DNA of 64,000 nt, taken from contig OY279575.1 of assembly GCA_958267355.1 (NCBI GenBank), positions 1,038,335 to 1,102,334 of the forward strand, written 5' to 3'. The DNA is from an uncultured Alphaproteobacteria bacterium. GTDB taxonomy: Bacteria > Pseudomonadota > Alphaproteobacteria > JALCBB01. The notes below the pieces were generated by a model that had not been told where the DNA came from, did not search any database, and saw only the letters and a list, made by a program, of their open reading frames with translations. Shown here in pieces: positions 19,651 to 28,520 of this stretch (positions are counted from its first letter, which is position 1; every line of letters starts with the position of its first letter). A program made the translations under genes and the position numbers.

Positions 19651-20880
19651 ATGAATAGAGCCGAAGAAAAGATCAGCGACTCTGGACGTGAGATTGCAGT
19701 TGCCTCGGTGCCCGAGGTGTTAGAAGAACTGCGCAACGGACGGTTTGTTATTCTGCTGGATGATGCTGACCGTGAAAACGAAGCTGACTTAATTATTGCG
19801 GCGCAGATGTGTGGTCCTGAACGGATCAACTTTATGGCAACCCACGGACGCGGACTAATCTGCTTAGCCTTGGAGTCCGAGCAGGTGCGGCGTTTGAACC
19901 TGCCCTTGATGACGCGGCACAATCGCTCACGGCACGAGACAGCGTTTACGGTATCGGTAGAAGCTCGCGAAGGAGTCAGCACAGGCATATCGGCAAGCGA
20001 TAGGGCTCGCACTGTGGCAGAAGCAATTCGTGCCGATGCAAATGATGAAACTTTAATTTCTCCCGGACATATCTTTCCGTTGATGGCACGTGATGGTGGG
20101 GTTTTAACTCGCGCAGGACACACAGAAGCAGGTGTAGATTTGGCACGGCTTGCGGGGTTAGCTCCTGCGGCGGTGATCTGCGAGATTATGGACGATGATG
20201 GCACCATGGCACAGGGCGAGCGGCTCGAACGCTATGCCGAACGCCACGGAATAAAAATCGCCACAATCGCCGATTTGATTGCCTGGCGGGTATTAAATGA
20301 CCGTATCGTAGAACGCACAGCAGATAGGCAAATCGGTACGCGCTATGGGGAATTCCGTTTGCTGATTTACCGCAATCGTTTTAGCGGTATGGAACACGCG
20401 GCTTTGGTGCGTGGTAGATTGAGCGAAAACAATCCTACGAATGTTCGGGTGCATGCGGTTTCGGTCTTGGATGACTTTTTGGGTCCTGTTTCTATTTCTG
20501 AGCCTGATCATCCGCGGGGGCAGAGCGTTGAAGCACAGGCAGGCGGTGGCGGTTTGGATTCAGCTTTGCGTTTGATTGCCGCTGAAAACGAAGGCGTGGT
20601 GGTGCTGATACGCGAAGAAGCAGGAGCTTTGACCGAACGGCTCACGGCACGAGACGAAGCAGAAAATACAGAAGGCGGTAGCGGCTCGGTTGCGAACTTG
20701 TCGCGTGAGTCGCTTGACGAAGAAGGAGTCGTTTTACGCGATTACGGTGAAGGGGCGCAAATCCTGCTTGATTTGGGTGTGCGTAAGATGCGTTTGCTGC
20801 ATCGTACCCGCCATAGCATTGTTGGCTTGTCGGGCTATGGCTTGGAAGTTGTTTCACAACAAGACCCAGTCGGAGCGTGA
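19651..20880 (+). CDS. ribBA: 3,4-dihydroxy-2-butanone 4-phosphate synthase with degenerate GTP cyclohydrolase II domain
   Basis: The N-terminal 210 residues are RibB, which converts ribulose 5-phosphate to the four-carbon unit of riboflavin. Its signatures are GRFVILLDDADRENEADLI, FMATHGRGLICLAL, TAFTVSVEAREGVSTGISA and GHIFPLMARDGGVLTRAGHTEA. The C-terminal 190 residues align with GTP cyclohydrolase II, but the zinc cysteines (normally HSECLTGD and CDCG) are absent: the corresponding segment reads RVHAVSVLDDFLGP. Only the final DLGVRKMRLL and GLSGYGLEVV are preserved. This domain is therefore probably not a cyclohydrolase, and a separate RibA is expected elsewhere in the genome. Confidence 0.9.
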   Translation: MNRAEEKISDSGREIAVASVPEVLEELRNGRFVILLDDADRENEADLIIAAQMCGPERINFMATHGRGLICLALESEQVRRLNLPLMTRHNRSRHETAFTVSVEAREGVSTGISASDRARTVAEAIRADANDETLISPGHIFPLMARDGGVLTRAGHTEAGVDLARLAGLAPAAVICEIMDDDGTMAQGERLERYAERHGIKIATIADLIAWRVLNDRIVERTADRQIGTRYGEFRLLIYRNRFSGMEHAALVRGRLSENNPTNVRVHAVSVLDDFLGPVSISEPDHPRGQSVEAQAGGGGLDSALRLIAAENEGVVVLIREEAGALTERLTARDEAENTEGGSGSVANLSRESLDEEGVVLRDYGEGAQILLDLGVRKMRLLHRTRHSIVGLSGYGLEVVSQQDPVGA

Positions 20881-20883
20881 GCA

Positions 20884-21312
20884 ATGCGTGAAGTCAAAGC
20901 ACTTATTGTTTCCGCGCATTTTTACGCCGACATTTCGGAGCATTTAGAGAAAGACGCTTGCACGACCTTGGAGCAGAATTGCCAAGCCGAATGCTTTGTA
21001 CAAACTGTACCTGGAGTTTTTGAAATTCCGACTGTGGTGGCGATGCACTACGAAAAGTTTGATTTGGTGATTGCGCTTGGTGCAGTTATTCGTGGTGAGA
21101 CTTCGCACTACGATTTGATTACGCAATCGGTAACCAATGCACTGCAGACTTTGGCTTGGCAGAACAAAATTGCTCTAGGCTTTGGACTCATCACTGCAGA
21201 GAATAAAGAACAGGCGATAGCAAGAGCTGACCCTAAAGGTAAGCACCGAGTCGGAAGGCGAGCGGCAGAAGCAGCGATACGGCTTATGGAAGCCCGTGAA
21301 AAAGTAGTATGA
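20884..21312 (+). CDS. ribH: 6,7-dimethyl-8-ribityllumazine synthase
   Basis: It condenses the RibD and RibB products to lumazine. The protein (142 aa) starts VKALIVSAHFYADI and contains QTVPGVFEIPTVV, the active-site segment LGAVIRGETSHYDLI with its catalytic His, and LGFGLITAENKEQA. It lies 3 bases after ribBA. Its stop overlaps nusB by 4 bases (ATGA). Confidence 0.95.
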   Translation: MREVKALIVSAHFYADISEHLEKDACTTLEQNCQAECFVQTVPGVFEIPTVVAMHYEKFDLVIALGAVIRGETSHYDLITQSVTNALQTLAWQNKIALGFGLITAENKEQAIARADPKGKHRVGRRAAEAAIRLMEAREKVV

Positions 21313-21863
21313 AGAGTGCGATGAACGGGGTGAAAACCGAGCCATTGGAGTCTCTGCCTGAAGGGGCGGAAAAGGTATCTGCTCCGCAGGAAGATTTAAC
21401 GCCGCAGAACCCGCGCACTTGGGCGCGGACTTATGCTGTGCAGACGCTTTACGCTTTGTCCTTTACGGGTGGAGAACAAGCGGGCAGGCAGGAAGCAGAA
21501 ACGGCGGTAGATAATCAGCTGGCGGGAAATCCCGCCGATGGCAAGCCGCCAAAAATGGACGAAGAATTGTTTCGGGCAATTGTTGTCGGCACGACCGAAG
21601 ACCGCGAAGCCCTGCACCGTGATTTGGTGGCTTCTTCGGGGCGTACACGTCCGCTTGACCCGCTGTTAGAAGCGGCGGTGCTGGCGGGAGCTTGGGAAGT
21701 GCGTAATTGTCCTGATACTGATTTGGCGGTGCTGATAGACGAATATTTAAACTTGGCTCGGCGTTTTGGGGCGGGTGATGGCACTAAGGTGCTACACGCG
21801 ATGCTGGATGGTTTCGGACGCACAGAGCGTAAAGAGCGCACAGACGATGCAGAGAATTTGTGA
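21309..21863 (+). CDS. nusB: Transcription antitermination factor NusB
   Basis: NusB with NusE binds boxA RNA and supports rRNA antitermination. The 184-aa protein has an extended N-terminus. The helical core includes WARTYAVQTLYALSF, FRAIVVGTTEDREALHRDL, LDPLLEAAVLAGAWEV and LAVLIDEYLNLARRFGAGDGTKVLHAMLDGF. The last of these is the conserved NusB end. The ATG at 21309 overlaps ribH by 4 bases; the ATG at 21321 is an alternative. The stop codon is the first element of a 10-bp repeat array. Confidence 0.92.
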   Translation: MKSAMNGVKTEPLESLPEGAEKVSAPQEDLTPQNPRTWARTYAVQTLYALSFTGGEQAGRQEAETAVDNQLAGNPADGKPPKMDEELFRAIVVGTTEDREALHRDLVASSGRTRPLDPLLEAAVLAGAWEVRNCPDTDLAVLIDEYLNLARRFGAGDGTKVLHAMLDGFGRTERKERTDDAENL

Positions 21864-21920
21864 AAGTCTGTGAGAGTTGGTGAGAGTCCGTGAGAGTCTG
21901 TGAGAGTCTGTGAGAGTTGG
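21861..21920. repeat. 10-bp tandem array between nusB and thiL
   Basis: Six units of TGAGAGTCTG-type sequence run from the nusB TGA at 21861 to 21920. Each unit starts with TGA. The thiL ATG follows at 21924, so the whole intergenic spacer is the array. GAGAG inside the last unit may act as the thiL ribosome-binding site. Confidence 0.95.
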
Positions 21921-21923
21921 TGC

Positions 21924-22904
21924 ATGAACGAAGACGAATTGATTCGTGAGCTATTGCGTCCGTTGAGTGCGGACTCGCGCTTTTCTTTTGGACTCACCGA
22001 TGACGCGGCTCTAGTGCCACAGGATGGCGCGGGCAAGTGGCTTGTCTCCACCGACTTGCTAACCGAAGGAGTGCATTTTCTGCCTGATGATCCGCCTACG
22101 GGACTTGCCGCCAAAGCTTTGCGGTGCAACCTGTCAGACTTGGCGGCGATGGGAGCTGAACCCGTAGCAGCGGTGTTTTCGCTTGTGCGTTCGCCGCATT
22201 GGGATGAGTCGTTTTTGCGCGGTCTGATACAGGGGCTTGGCGAAGACCTGCACCGCTTTGGAGTTCAGCTTTTGGGTGGAGATATTGCTACGGGGGCTTT
22301 GGGGGTTTTATCCTTTACGGTTTGGGGTAGAGCGCACGGCAGTGTGGTCTTGCGGAGTGGCGCAAGCACAGGTGAAACCGTGTGGGTTTCGGGGACAATC
22401 GGTGACTCGCGTTTGGGCTTGGCTCTGTTGCGGGGCGAAGACTTTGTCGCGCAGCTAAGTCAGGCACAGAAAGATTTGGTAGTTGCGCGGTATCGCTGTC
22501 CTGAGCCGCGTTTGGCGTTAGGGTTGGCGGTGGCAAACCACGCTACGGCGATGCTAGATGTCAGCGATGGGCTTTTGCTTGACGCGGAGCGTTTGGCGCA
22601 AGCCAGTCAGGTCAGCGTAGAGATAAATGCGGGGCAGGTTCCGCTGTCTGAAGCAGGGCAAGCCGTGGCGGATAACAACGAGCTGCTAATTCGGCTTCTT
22701 GGCGGTGGAGATGACTACGAGTTGCTTTTTACGGCTCCGCTGGGTTGTGAAGAAGTTTTGCGGGCAGTGGCACAGGAAGCAAAGACTGCGATTACGCCGA
22801 TTGGCAAAACAATTCCGCAACAGGATAAACCCGTTGCCTTATTAGACGCACAAGGCTCTGCCCTGCCCTACGACTCCACCGCAAGCGGCTGGCTACACTT
22901 TTAA
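21924..22904 (+). CDS. thiL: Thiamine-monophosphate kinase
   Basis: It phosphorylates thiamine monophosphate to the active diphosphate. The 326-aa protein has the family signatures: TDDAALVPQDG, VSTDLLTEGVHFLPD, LSDLAAMGAEPVA, LLGGDIATG, VWVSGTIGDSRLGL and GGGDDYELLFT. The frame continues upstream into the repeat array, but the ATG at 21924 (MNEDELIRELL) is the normal start. The 3' end overlaps the convergent methyltransferase gene by 4 bases. Confidence 0.94.
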   Translation: MNEDELIRELLRPLSADSRFSFGLTDDAALVPQDGAGKWLVSTDLLTEGVHFLPDDPPTGLAAKALRCNLSDLAAMGAEPVAAVFSLVRSPHWDESFLRGLIQGLGEDLHRFGVQLLGGDIATGALGVLSFTVWGRAHGSVVLRSGASTGETVWVSGTIGDSRLGLALLRGEDFVAQLSQAQKDLVVARYRCPEPRLALGLAVANHATAMLDVSDGLLLDAERLAQASQVSVEINAGQVPLSEAGQAVADNNELLIRLLGGGDDYELLFTAPLGCEEVLRAVAQEAKTAITPIGKTIPQQDKPVALLDAQGSALPYDSTASGWLHF

Positions 22905-24085
22905 ACTGCGTTACGCTCTAAAACAACAACGCGGTTTGAGTTAGTGCCGTGGGCGTTGTTGCTGACTCCCCAGCAGTTGGAGGTTTTGGTGAAGATTTGC
23001 TTGTTGATGCAAACCGAATTGACCGTAAGGGGAAGGTTTTGCGCTAAAGCAATTACTTCTTTTTCTAGGGGAAGTGAGCCGTTGCGGATTTCTCCGACTT
23101 CAAAGGCAATGTAGCCCCCCGAACGCACAACCCGAGCCAGAGCCACAAGGGTTTTGCCGATGAAGCTGCGCCATTGGTCTAGATTGGCGGGCGTGGTGCA
23201 GGTTAAGTCTTCGGGGTTTAGGTCAGCAAACCACAGGCGTAGCCAGTTGTCGGATTTGTAATCCACAATATTCAAAAACGGCGGAGAAGTTACCACCAGA
23301 TCCACCGAGTCGCGCTTCAACCAGCCAAGCCGCGTAGACTCACTAACCACAAAACGCGAGCGCGGAGCATTCGGCACTCCATCGCGCAAGAGCGAGCGGC
23401 TTTTGCGTATGATTAGGTCAGCAACAGCACGGGGCGGTGGAGTCTGCCCCAAACGCTGATTAATCTTCTTCTGTGCCGCTATAGATACGGCTTGATTGGG
23501 TGGCATAGTGCGTCCTGAGAAGAAGCCGCTTGAATGTCCGCTTAGGCGGTTGAGTGCGACCATACGAATCCAATCGTCTATGGAGTCAAAATCGCCTGAC
23601 CCAGTACGGCGGCGAAACCAGTTCTTCAGGGCTACCAGCTGTGCCAAAGTGTCAGGATGATAAAAAGCCGTGAGCGGCAAATCGCGCTGGGCGATTCGGG
23701 CGGTGCGGGGGATTAGGGCAAGGCGGGCTTCAATTGCCTCCACAGCGGGCGGAGCGAGCCGTGGGCGGGCTAACAGTAGGCTTAGGGGACTCGCATCGCT
23801 GGCGATGGCTTTGCGCTCCATCAGGGCGGCTTGGAGCGGCGTGGTACCACGCCCCATAAAAGGGTCAAATACGGTGTCGCTGGGCTTGGTGAAGCGTTTG
23901 ATGAAGTATTCAGGCAGCTCGGCTTTAAAGCAGGCGCGGTAGCTGATTTCGTGCAGGGAATGGCTTTGGCGTTGCTTGGCGGTCCAGAATTCGCCGATGA
24001 TGTAGGGGATACCGTCTCGCCTCTCACGGACGAATTGTCCTGTCTGGCTTATGGCAGGTGCTGACTGCTGACGAATCGCGCTCAC
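22901..24085 (-). CDS. DNA methyltransferase (N4-cytosine/N6-adenine type)
   Basis: The protein (394 aa) is a probable DNA amino-methyltransferase. It has the SAM-binding motif FDPFMGRGTT at about residue 72 and the catalytic motif TSPPF (VVTSPPFLN) at about residue 267. Motif I comes first and motif IV about 190 residues later, with a possible target-recognition region between. This is the alpha-class order, unlike the beta-class enzyme at 47.3 kb. The start is GTG at 24085. No restriction endonuclease is seen beside it, so it is either an orphan enzyme or part of a system I do not recognise. The recognition sequence cannot be deduced. Confidence 0.8.
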   Translation of the reverse strand: MSAIRQQSAPAISQTGQFVRERRDGIPYIIGEFWTAKQRQSHSLHEISYRACFKAELPEYFIKRFTKPSDTVFDPFMGRGTTPLQAALMERKAIASDASPLSLLLARPRLAPPAVEAIEARLALIPRTARIAQRDLPLTAFYHPDTLAQLVALKNWFRRRTGSGDFDSIDDWIRMVALNRLSGHSSGFFSGRTMPPNQAVSIAAQKKINQRLGQTPPPRAVADLIIRKSRSLLRDGVPNAPRSRFVVSESTRLGWLKRDSVDLVVTSPPFLNIVDYKSDNWLRLWFADLNPEDLTCTTPANLDQWRSFIGKTLVALARVVRSGGYIAFEVGEIRNGSLPLEKEVIALAQNLPLTVNSVCINKQIFTKTSNCWGVSNNAHGTNSNRVVVLERNAV

Positions 24086-24106
24086 AAGGGCAATGGTACT
24101 ACGGGA

Positions 24107-27100
24107 TTAGAATTTGATGCGGATGCCGAGTCCGACTCCGTATTCGGGGGGGGTGGAGCGGTGGTGGTTGGGTTCGTGGCGGTAGAGTAGGCGGGTTTCT
24201 AAGTTGAGCCAAGGATTAACTTGGCGGTCTTGGGCAAGTTCAAGGCGGAGTTCGCGTCCTGATGGGCGTAAGCCCACGCGGGCAGTGTCAAATTCTATGC
24301 GCCTGCTCTTGTGGAAGTAACGCGCAGGATAGTGCAAGTCTAATGTGCCGCTTGTAGTCCGTAAGGGTTGCGAGAGACGCAAGCCCGTGCGCGTCTTCGC
24401 GTCAGGAGCAGTATGAGTCAGCGACAAAGCCCAGCCCGCAGAATGCAGATTGCTCCAACGGGTGATAAGTCCGCCTTGGCCTGCCTGAGTGCGGGCTTGG
24501 GTGATGTCAGCCGATAGGGTAAGTCCGTGGGCTAGGGAATGATCTGCGCCAAGGCTGAAGGCACGGGTTTTAGCTCCGTGGTTGAAGCCGTAGATGCCGC
24601 GATTGGCTCCGCCCAAGGTTTCGGAGTCTTCGCTCAACAACGCCGCTTGCCATCTCAAGCGCGTTGAAGGCTTGCCAGCATGGCGGTGCGCTAAGTGGTG
24701 CTCGCCCGACAAGCGAATGAGCCGTTGATTTCCGCGTTCGTCTTCGGGCTTGGGGCGGTCGCGGGTTTGTCCTGTTAGGGCAGAGTCAGAAAACGACAAA
24801 CGCACAAAGCTTTTGCCAATTGCTGTTTTGTTAGAAGTACCTTTGTGGGTGATTCCGTATGCGACTGCGTACGAGACAGAAAGTGTAGGCGAGTCAGCAA
24901 GCAAGTTCGTCAGGCTTTCGGTTGGTGCGCCGCTGGTGAAAAGTTGTCTCTGGGCTGTGCCTTCTATGTAGGCAGGCAGAGAAGTTTCAACCGTAGTGCT
25001 TTGGCGAAAAGAAAAGCGCAGGGTCTTGTCGTTGGCGAGCGTTTTATCAATTGAAAAGCTTGGCGCATGGGAATTGGCAAACAGCAGGTCAGCGGTTTGC
25101 ACTCCTGCTGTGCCGCCAACCAACGAGCCAAGGACGAAGCGGTGTCCGCGCCCGAGTTCATCTACGACAATCGCGTTATTCAGCACCGAGCGTAGCCGTG
25201 CCGCCGTATCGCCAAAGGGCGTAGAAAGCACTAAAGAACTGCCAAAACGATGAACACGCGGTACCGCATCCCAAGCCCCCGCCTGCATCGCAACACCTGG
25301 GCTGTTCTGCTCTTGGTTAACTGCTAGGGCTTTGGCGATATCTAAGAGTCCGTGGCCGAGCGTATCGTCTAGGTTTCCATCTTCACGACACTTCTTGCCC
25401 CGAACGACTGTAAGCAGATTGATCACACCTGCTCTACAGGTTCCGAGCGCATAGGTGGTGTCTAGCAGGTCTTGGGCGGCTTTGATTCCATCGTAATTGG
25501 GTGTGCTTGGCTTAAACCACTGCACCAGCAGAGCAATAGACCCCGTCACCACAGGAGTCGCAAAAGAAGTGCCGCTTCTACTCAGATAAACCCCTTGCGA
25601 ATTGGTTGTTGTAAGCACAGGAATGCCTTGGTATGTGTAAGTGAGTCCAGTAACTCTTGTTAGATCCAACGGGTCACCGTATACGGGCTTTACGTTTGTG
25701 AAAATATTAACTGGAACGAATAAACAACGGGCTTTGGTTTGTGATCCGCAAGTATTGGAGTACAGTGCCCGCTCCCATTCGTATTTTTCCACCTGATGAA
25801 ACTCCCCTCTGTTTCTTGCAAGCGGCCCCTGCAAAGCACCGACAGTAAGAACAAATCTGTTAAGCTCTCGGCTTTTGGCAAGTTCTTCAGCAGTGTTAAG
25901 CGTCGGGTCATTGAGATATAGATTTTTTGTTCCGTGGGCAAAGATGGCAGGATAGTTGCCAGAAAATTCTGCAGGGTTAGCACTGCTTCCTGTATATTTT
26001 CGCCACGCCCCATCATTGCCGAGTGCCACAACCGAAACTGCTCCCTTTTTGCCTAAGTCATAAACCAAGTCACGCTGTGCCTGATAGGTAGCAGGATTGT
26101 TTGTGCTTCCTGCAGTTGTCTCTTTTGTTGCTAACTGGGTGTCTAAAGCATCGCTGAGAGAATTGATATGATTGCGGAACTCCGACCGCCCCTGCATTGC
26201 AAGTTGATAGATGTAATCGGGCATATCGCCCTTGCTAAAGCTCGCAGGATCTCCGCAAACCCTTGCCCTTGTTGCTGGATTGTTTCCATCAGGATCTACC
26301 CATAGGTCTTTGAAGTAATCTTCGTAGAAATCAAAAACGACTTCTCGTATGACTTCACCTGTGCTTGGGTCTCGCCGCACCTGCCCTGTATTCGGATCAA
26401 CAGCAGGAGCCGTTAGCGTAGACTGATGACAAAACGCCGCCGCCCCGCGTTTAAGTAAAAGCGCCCTTGTAGATACGCCTGCGACATAGATAAAGCTGTA
26501 ATTAATCGCGACCAATGGCTGTTTTTCGGTTTCGCTTGGGTCAGCGGGAGATTGATATTTACCTTTAAGGTCTGTGCTGAATTTATACCGCCTGCCCGTT
26601 GTATCACTCGGGTCGCGGACAATTTGAAAGAACTTTCCGCGTAAAGTTTTTCGCAACTCTTCTTGCGTACCCGTTGCATCTTGGGTGCCATAATTGTCTT
26701 CTAAGAATTTTTTCATATCGCTTCTGCCACTTTCCCATAGATCCACTAATTTGGCGGCGATGGTGGCGTAACTATCATCAAAATTAATTCTGCGCGAGGT
26801 AGGAGTCGTACTCGGCGGCTGCGCCAACTGCGGATAGGTCATCAGCAGACTCGCCTGGCGTGCAACTCCTGCAGGAAAATTATTTCCGCCTTGTGCGCCG
26901 ATGACTCCTGCAACGGAAAGCCCGTGGTCCAGTACTTTCGCCCTATCTCCCCTGTCCTCAACTTCAATCCTACGATACGGATACGGACTCGGCTGTGTAC
27001 CCAAATTGTTGTGCCGCCCACCCTTGAAGTCTGTATCTATAACCGCGATTGTATAGCCGCGTCCATCTAGGCGGGGGCCTTGGGTGTTATCTGGGTTGCG

Positions 27101-27901
27101 GATGTAATCAGGCGTGCCCCTGCCAAAGGTGAAAAGCCACCCATCTGAAGTGCTTTTCGCTTGTGGACTTCCAGGATAAGTCGGGGCTGTGCTGACAGGT
27201 GCACCACCACCACCGCCTCCCCCTCCCCCCCCGCCGCCGCCGCAGGCAGACAGGAAGAAGGTAGCAACAACGGTTAGGGCTATTTTCCCCGCCTTCGTCT
27301 CAAAGTTAAACTGTGGCTTTCCCCGTCTTCTTACTACCCTGATTTCTAAGCCGCAGAAAAAGGGGGCAGGGTTGGGCTTCGTCGCAACATTTAATTTACG
27401 CGCCCTTGCGGGCGCTTTTGCTCGCGCAAGCGCGAGCGTCCGCTGCGCTTCGCTCGCTATCGCTCCGCTACGCTTGCGCTCGTGCCCTACGGGCACTCGG
27501 TGGGTCTTCATCTCTAAGGGTGGGAAGGGGCAAGCCGCTACTTCTCCCGTCTTCGTCTCAAAGTTAAACTGTGGCTTTCCCCATCTTCTTACTACCCTGA
27601 TTTCTAAGCCGCAGAAAAAGGGGGCAGGGTTGGGCTTCGTCGCAACATTTAATTTACGCGCCCTTGCGGGCGCTTTTGCTCGCGCAAGCGCGAGCGTCCG
27701 CTGCGCTTCGCTCGCTATCGCTCCGCTACGCTTGCGCTCGTGCCCTACGGGCACTCGGTGGGTCTTCATCTCTAAGGGTGGGAAGGGGCAAGCCGCTACT
27801 TCGCTCAGCCTGTGTCGCAGGCGGGGGAACAGAACGAAAGGCAAAAAACCCAAGCTAGAGAGAAAGCGGACGGAAATTCGCATCCCAGTGACCCCTACCA
27901 A
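24107..27901 (-). CDS. Subtilisin-like (S8) serine protease autotransporter with lipoprotein signal
   Basis: The 1264-codon frame encodes a surface or secreted protease. After about 219 unusual N-terminal residues comes a lipobox signal (IALTVVATFFLSAC, Cys about residue 220) and a run of 13 glycines. The S8 domain shows the catalytic Asp in YTIAVIDTDFKG, His in LDHGLSVAGVIGAQGG (variant of HGTHVAG) and Ser in SGTSFATPVVTGSIALL. The C-terminal 280 residues look like an autotransporter beta-barrel, with alternating aromatic strands and a terminal Phe (GVGLGIRIKF). The first 200 residues contain two in-frame copies of an 86-residue segment, which separate any start codon from the signal peptide. 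The start at 27901 is therefore uncertain. Confidence 0.82.
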   Translation of the reverse strand: MVGVTGMRISVRFLSSLGFLPFVLFPRLRHRLSEVAACPFPPLEMKTHRVPVGHERKRSGAIASEAQRTLALARAKAPARARKLNVATKPNPAPFFCGLEIRVVRRWGKPQFNFETKTGEVAACPFPPLEMKTHRVPVGHERKRSGAIASEAQRTLALARAKAPARARKLNVATKPNPAPFFCGLEIRVVRRRGKPQFNFETKAGKIALTVVATFFLSACGGGGGGGGGGGGGAPVSTAPTYPGSPQAKSTSDGWLFTFGRGTPDYIRNPDNTQGPRLDGRGYTIAVIDTDFKGGRHNNLGTQPSPYPYRRIEVEDRGDRAKVLDHGLSVAGVIGAQGGNNFPAGVARQASLLMTYPQLAQPPSTTPTSRRINFDDSYATIAAKLVDLWESGRSDMKKFLEDNYGTQDATGTQEELRKTLRGKFFQIVRDPSDTTGRRYKFSTDLKGKYQSPADPSETEKQPLVAINYSFIYVAGVSTRALLLKRGAAAFCHQSTLTAPAVDPNTGQVRRDPSTGEVIREVVFDFYEDYFKDLWVDPDGNNPATRARVCGDPASFSKGDMPDYIYQLAMQGRSEFRNHINSLSDALDTQLATKETTAGSTNNPATYQAQRDLVYDLGKKGAVSVVALGNDGAWRKYTGSSANPAEFSGNYPAIFAHGTKNLYLNDPTLNTAEELAKSRELNRFVLTVGALQGPLARNRGEFHQVEKYEWERALYSNTCGSQTKARCLFVPVNIFTNVKPVYGDPLDLTRVTGLTYTYQGIPVLTTTNSQGVYLSRSGTSFATPVVTGSIALLVQWFKPSTPNYDGIKAAQDLLDTTYALGTCRAGVINLLTVVRGKKCREDGNLDDTLGHGLLDIAKALAVNQEQNSPGVAMQAGAWDAVPRVHRFGSSLVLSTPFGDTAARLRSVLNNAIVVDELGRGHRFVLGSLVGGTAGVQTADLLFANSHAPSFSIDKTLANDKTLRFSFRQSTTVETSLPAYIEGTAQRQLFTSGAPTESLTNLLADSPTLSVSYAVAYGITHKGTSNKTAIGKSFVRLSFSDSALTGQTRDRPKPEDERGNQRLIRLSGEHHLAHRHAGKPSTRLRWQAALLSEDSETLGGANRGIYGFNHGAKTRAFSLGADHSLAHGLTLSADITQARTQAGQGGLITRWSNLHSAGWALSLTHTAPDAKTRTGLRLSQPLRTTSGTLDLHYPARYFHKSRRIEFDTARVGLRPSGRELRLELAQDRQVNPWLNLETRLLYRHEPNHHRSTPPEYGVGLGIRIKF
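27293..27802. repeat. 258-bp direct duplication with internal palindromes
   Basis: Two nearly identical copies (27293-27550 and 27551-27802) lie in frame in the N-terminus of the S8 protease. Each contains perfect hairpins: CTCGCG-CAAG-CGCGAG (27421-27436 and 27679-27694) and GTGCCC-TAC-GGGCAC (27482-27496 and 27740-27754), plus further GC-rich near-palindromes. This resembles a REP-type palindromic element that has entered a gene. Both strands are open through the duplication. Confidence 0.9.
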
Positions 27902-28059
27902 AAAAACTTGTATTTGCGGGACTCCCCCTCCCAGTGGCGGCGATTATACAGCAAAAAAATCCGCCCAATTACACCCAAAAAGCCCCCCAATAACCCCCAA
28001 AACAACTCCCCACTACGCCCACTTAACAATAAACAATCAGGCGGGTAAAGTGACCCATA

Positions 28060-28142
28060 GCCCCTGTGGCGGAATGGTAGACGCGCGCGACTCAAAATCG
28101 CGTTCCCGCAAGGGAGTGGGGGTTCAAGTCCCTCTAGGGGCA
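28060..28142 (+). tRNA. tRNA-Leu (anticodon CAA)
   Basis: The sequence folds as a class II tRNA. The acceptor stem GCCCCTG pairs with TAGGGGC, and the D-arm begins TGGCGGAATGGTAGACGC. The anticodon loop is CTCAAAA, giving CAA and hence leucine codon UUG. There is a long variable arm (CCCGCAAGGG) and the T-loop GGTTCAAGTCC. The discriminator is A at 28142. CCA is not encoded. Confidence 0.96.
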
Positions 28143-28520
28143 CGCCTAGCAACAGACACACAACCATCCAGACAATAACCCTAAACCATCACTCACAACA
28201 CAAACCCACACTAAACAAGCCCGCACAGAATAAGCCTACACAGAATAAGCCTACACAGAATAAGCCTACACAGAACAAAACCACACAACACGAACCACGC
28301 ACTGATAACAACACAAAACAAAACCACGCTACACAAACACTCACGAAATAAGCCCACGCTAAACAAACACTCACGAAACAAGTCCGCACAGAATAAGCCT
28401 ACACAGAACAAAACCACACAACACGAACCACGCACTAATAACAACACAAAACAAAACCACGCTACACAATCCCGCACGGGAATAAATCCATCCCTTCACC
28501 CACAAAACGGACACAACAAA
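28143..28520. repeat. A/C-rich repeats downstream of tRNA-Leu
   Basis: The gap holds three 16-bp units (CACAGAATAAGCCTA) at about 28224-28270. It also holds an 83-bp direct repeat at 28254-28336 and 28387-28469, identical except for about one base. No gene is seen. Confidence 0.85.

Noticed and set aside
27189..28178. Long plus-strand frame with a proline run, antisense to the S8 protease N-terminus
   Set aside because: It arises because the duplicated palindromic element is open on both strands. It also runs across the tRNA-Leu gene and has no recognisable domain.
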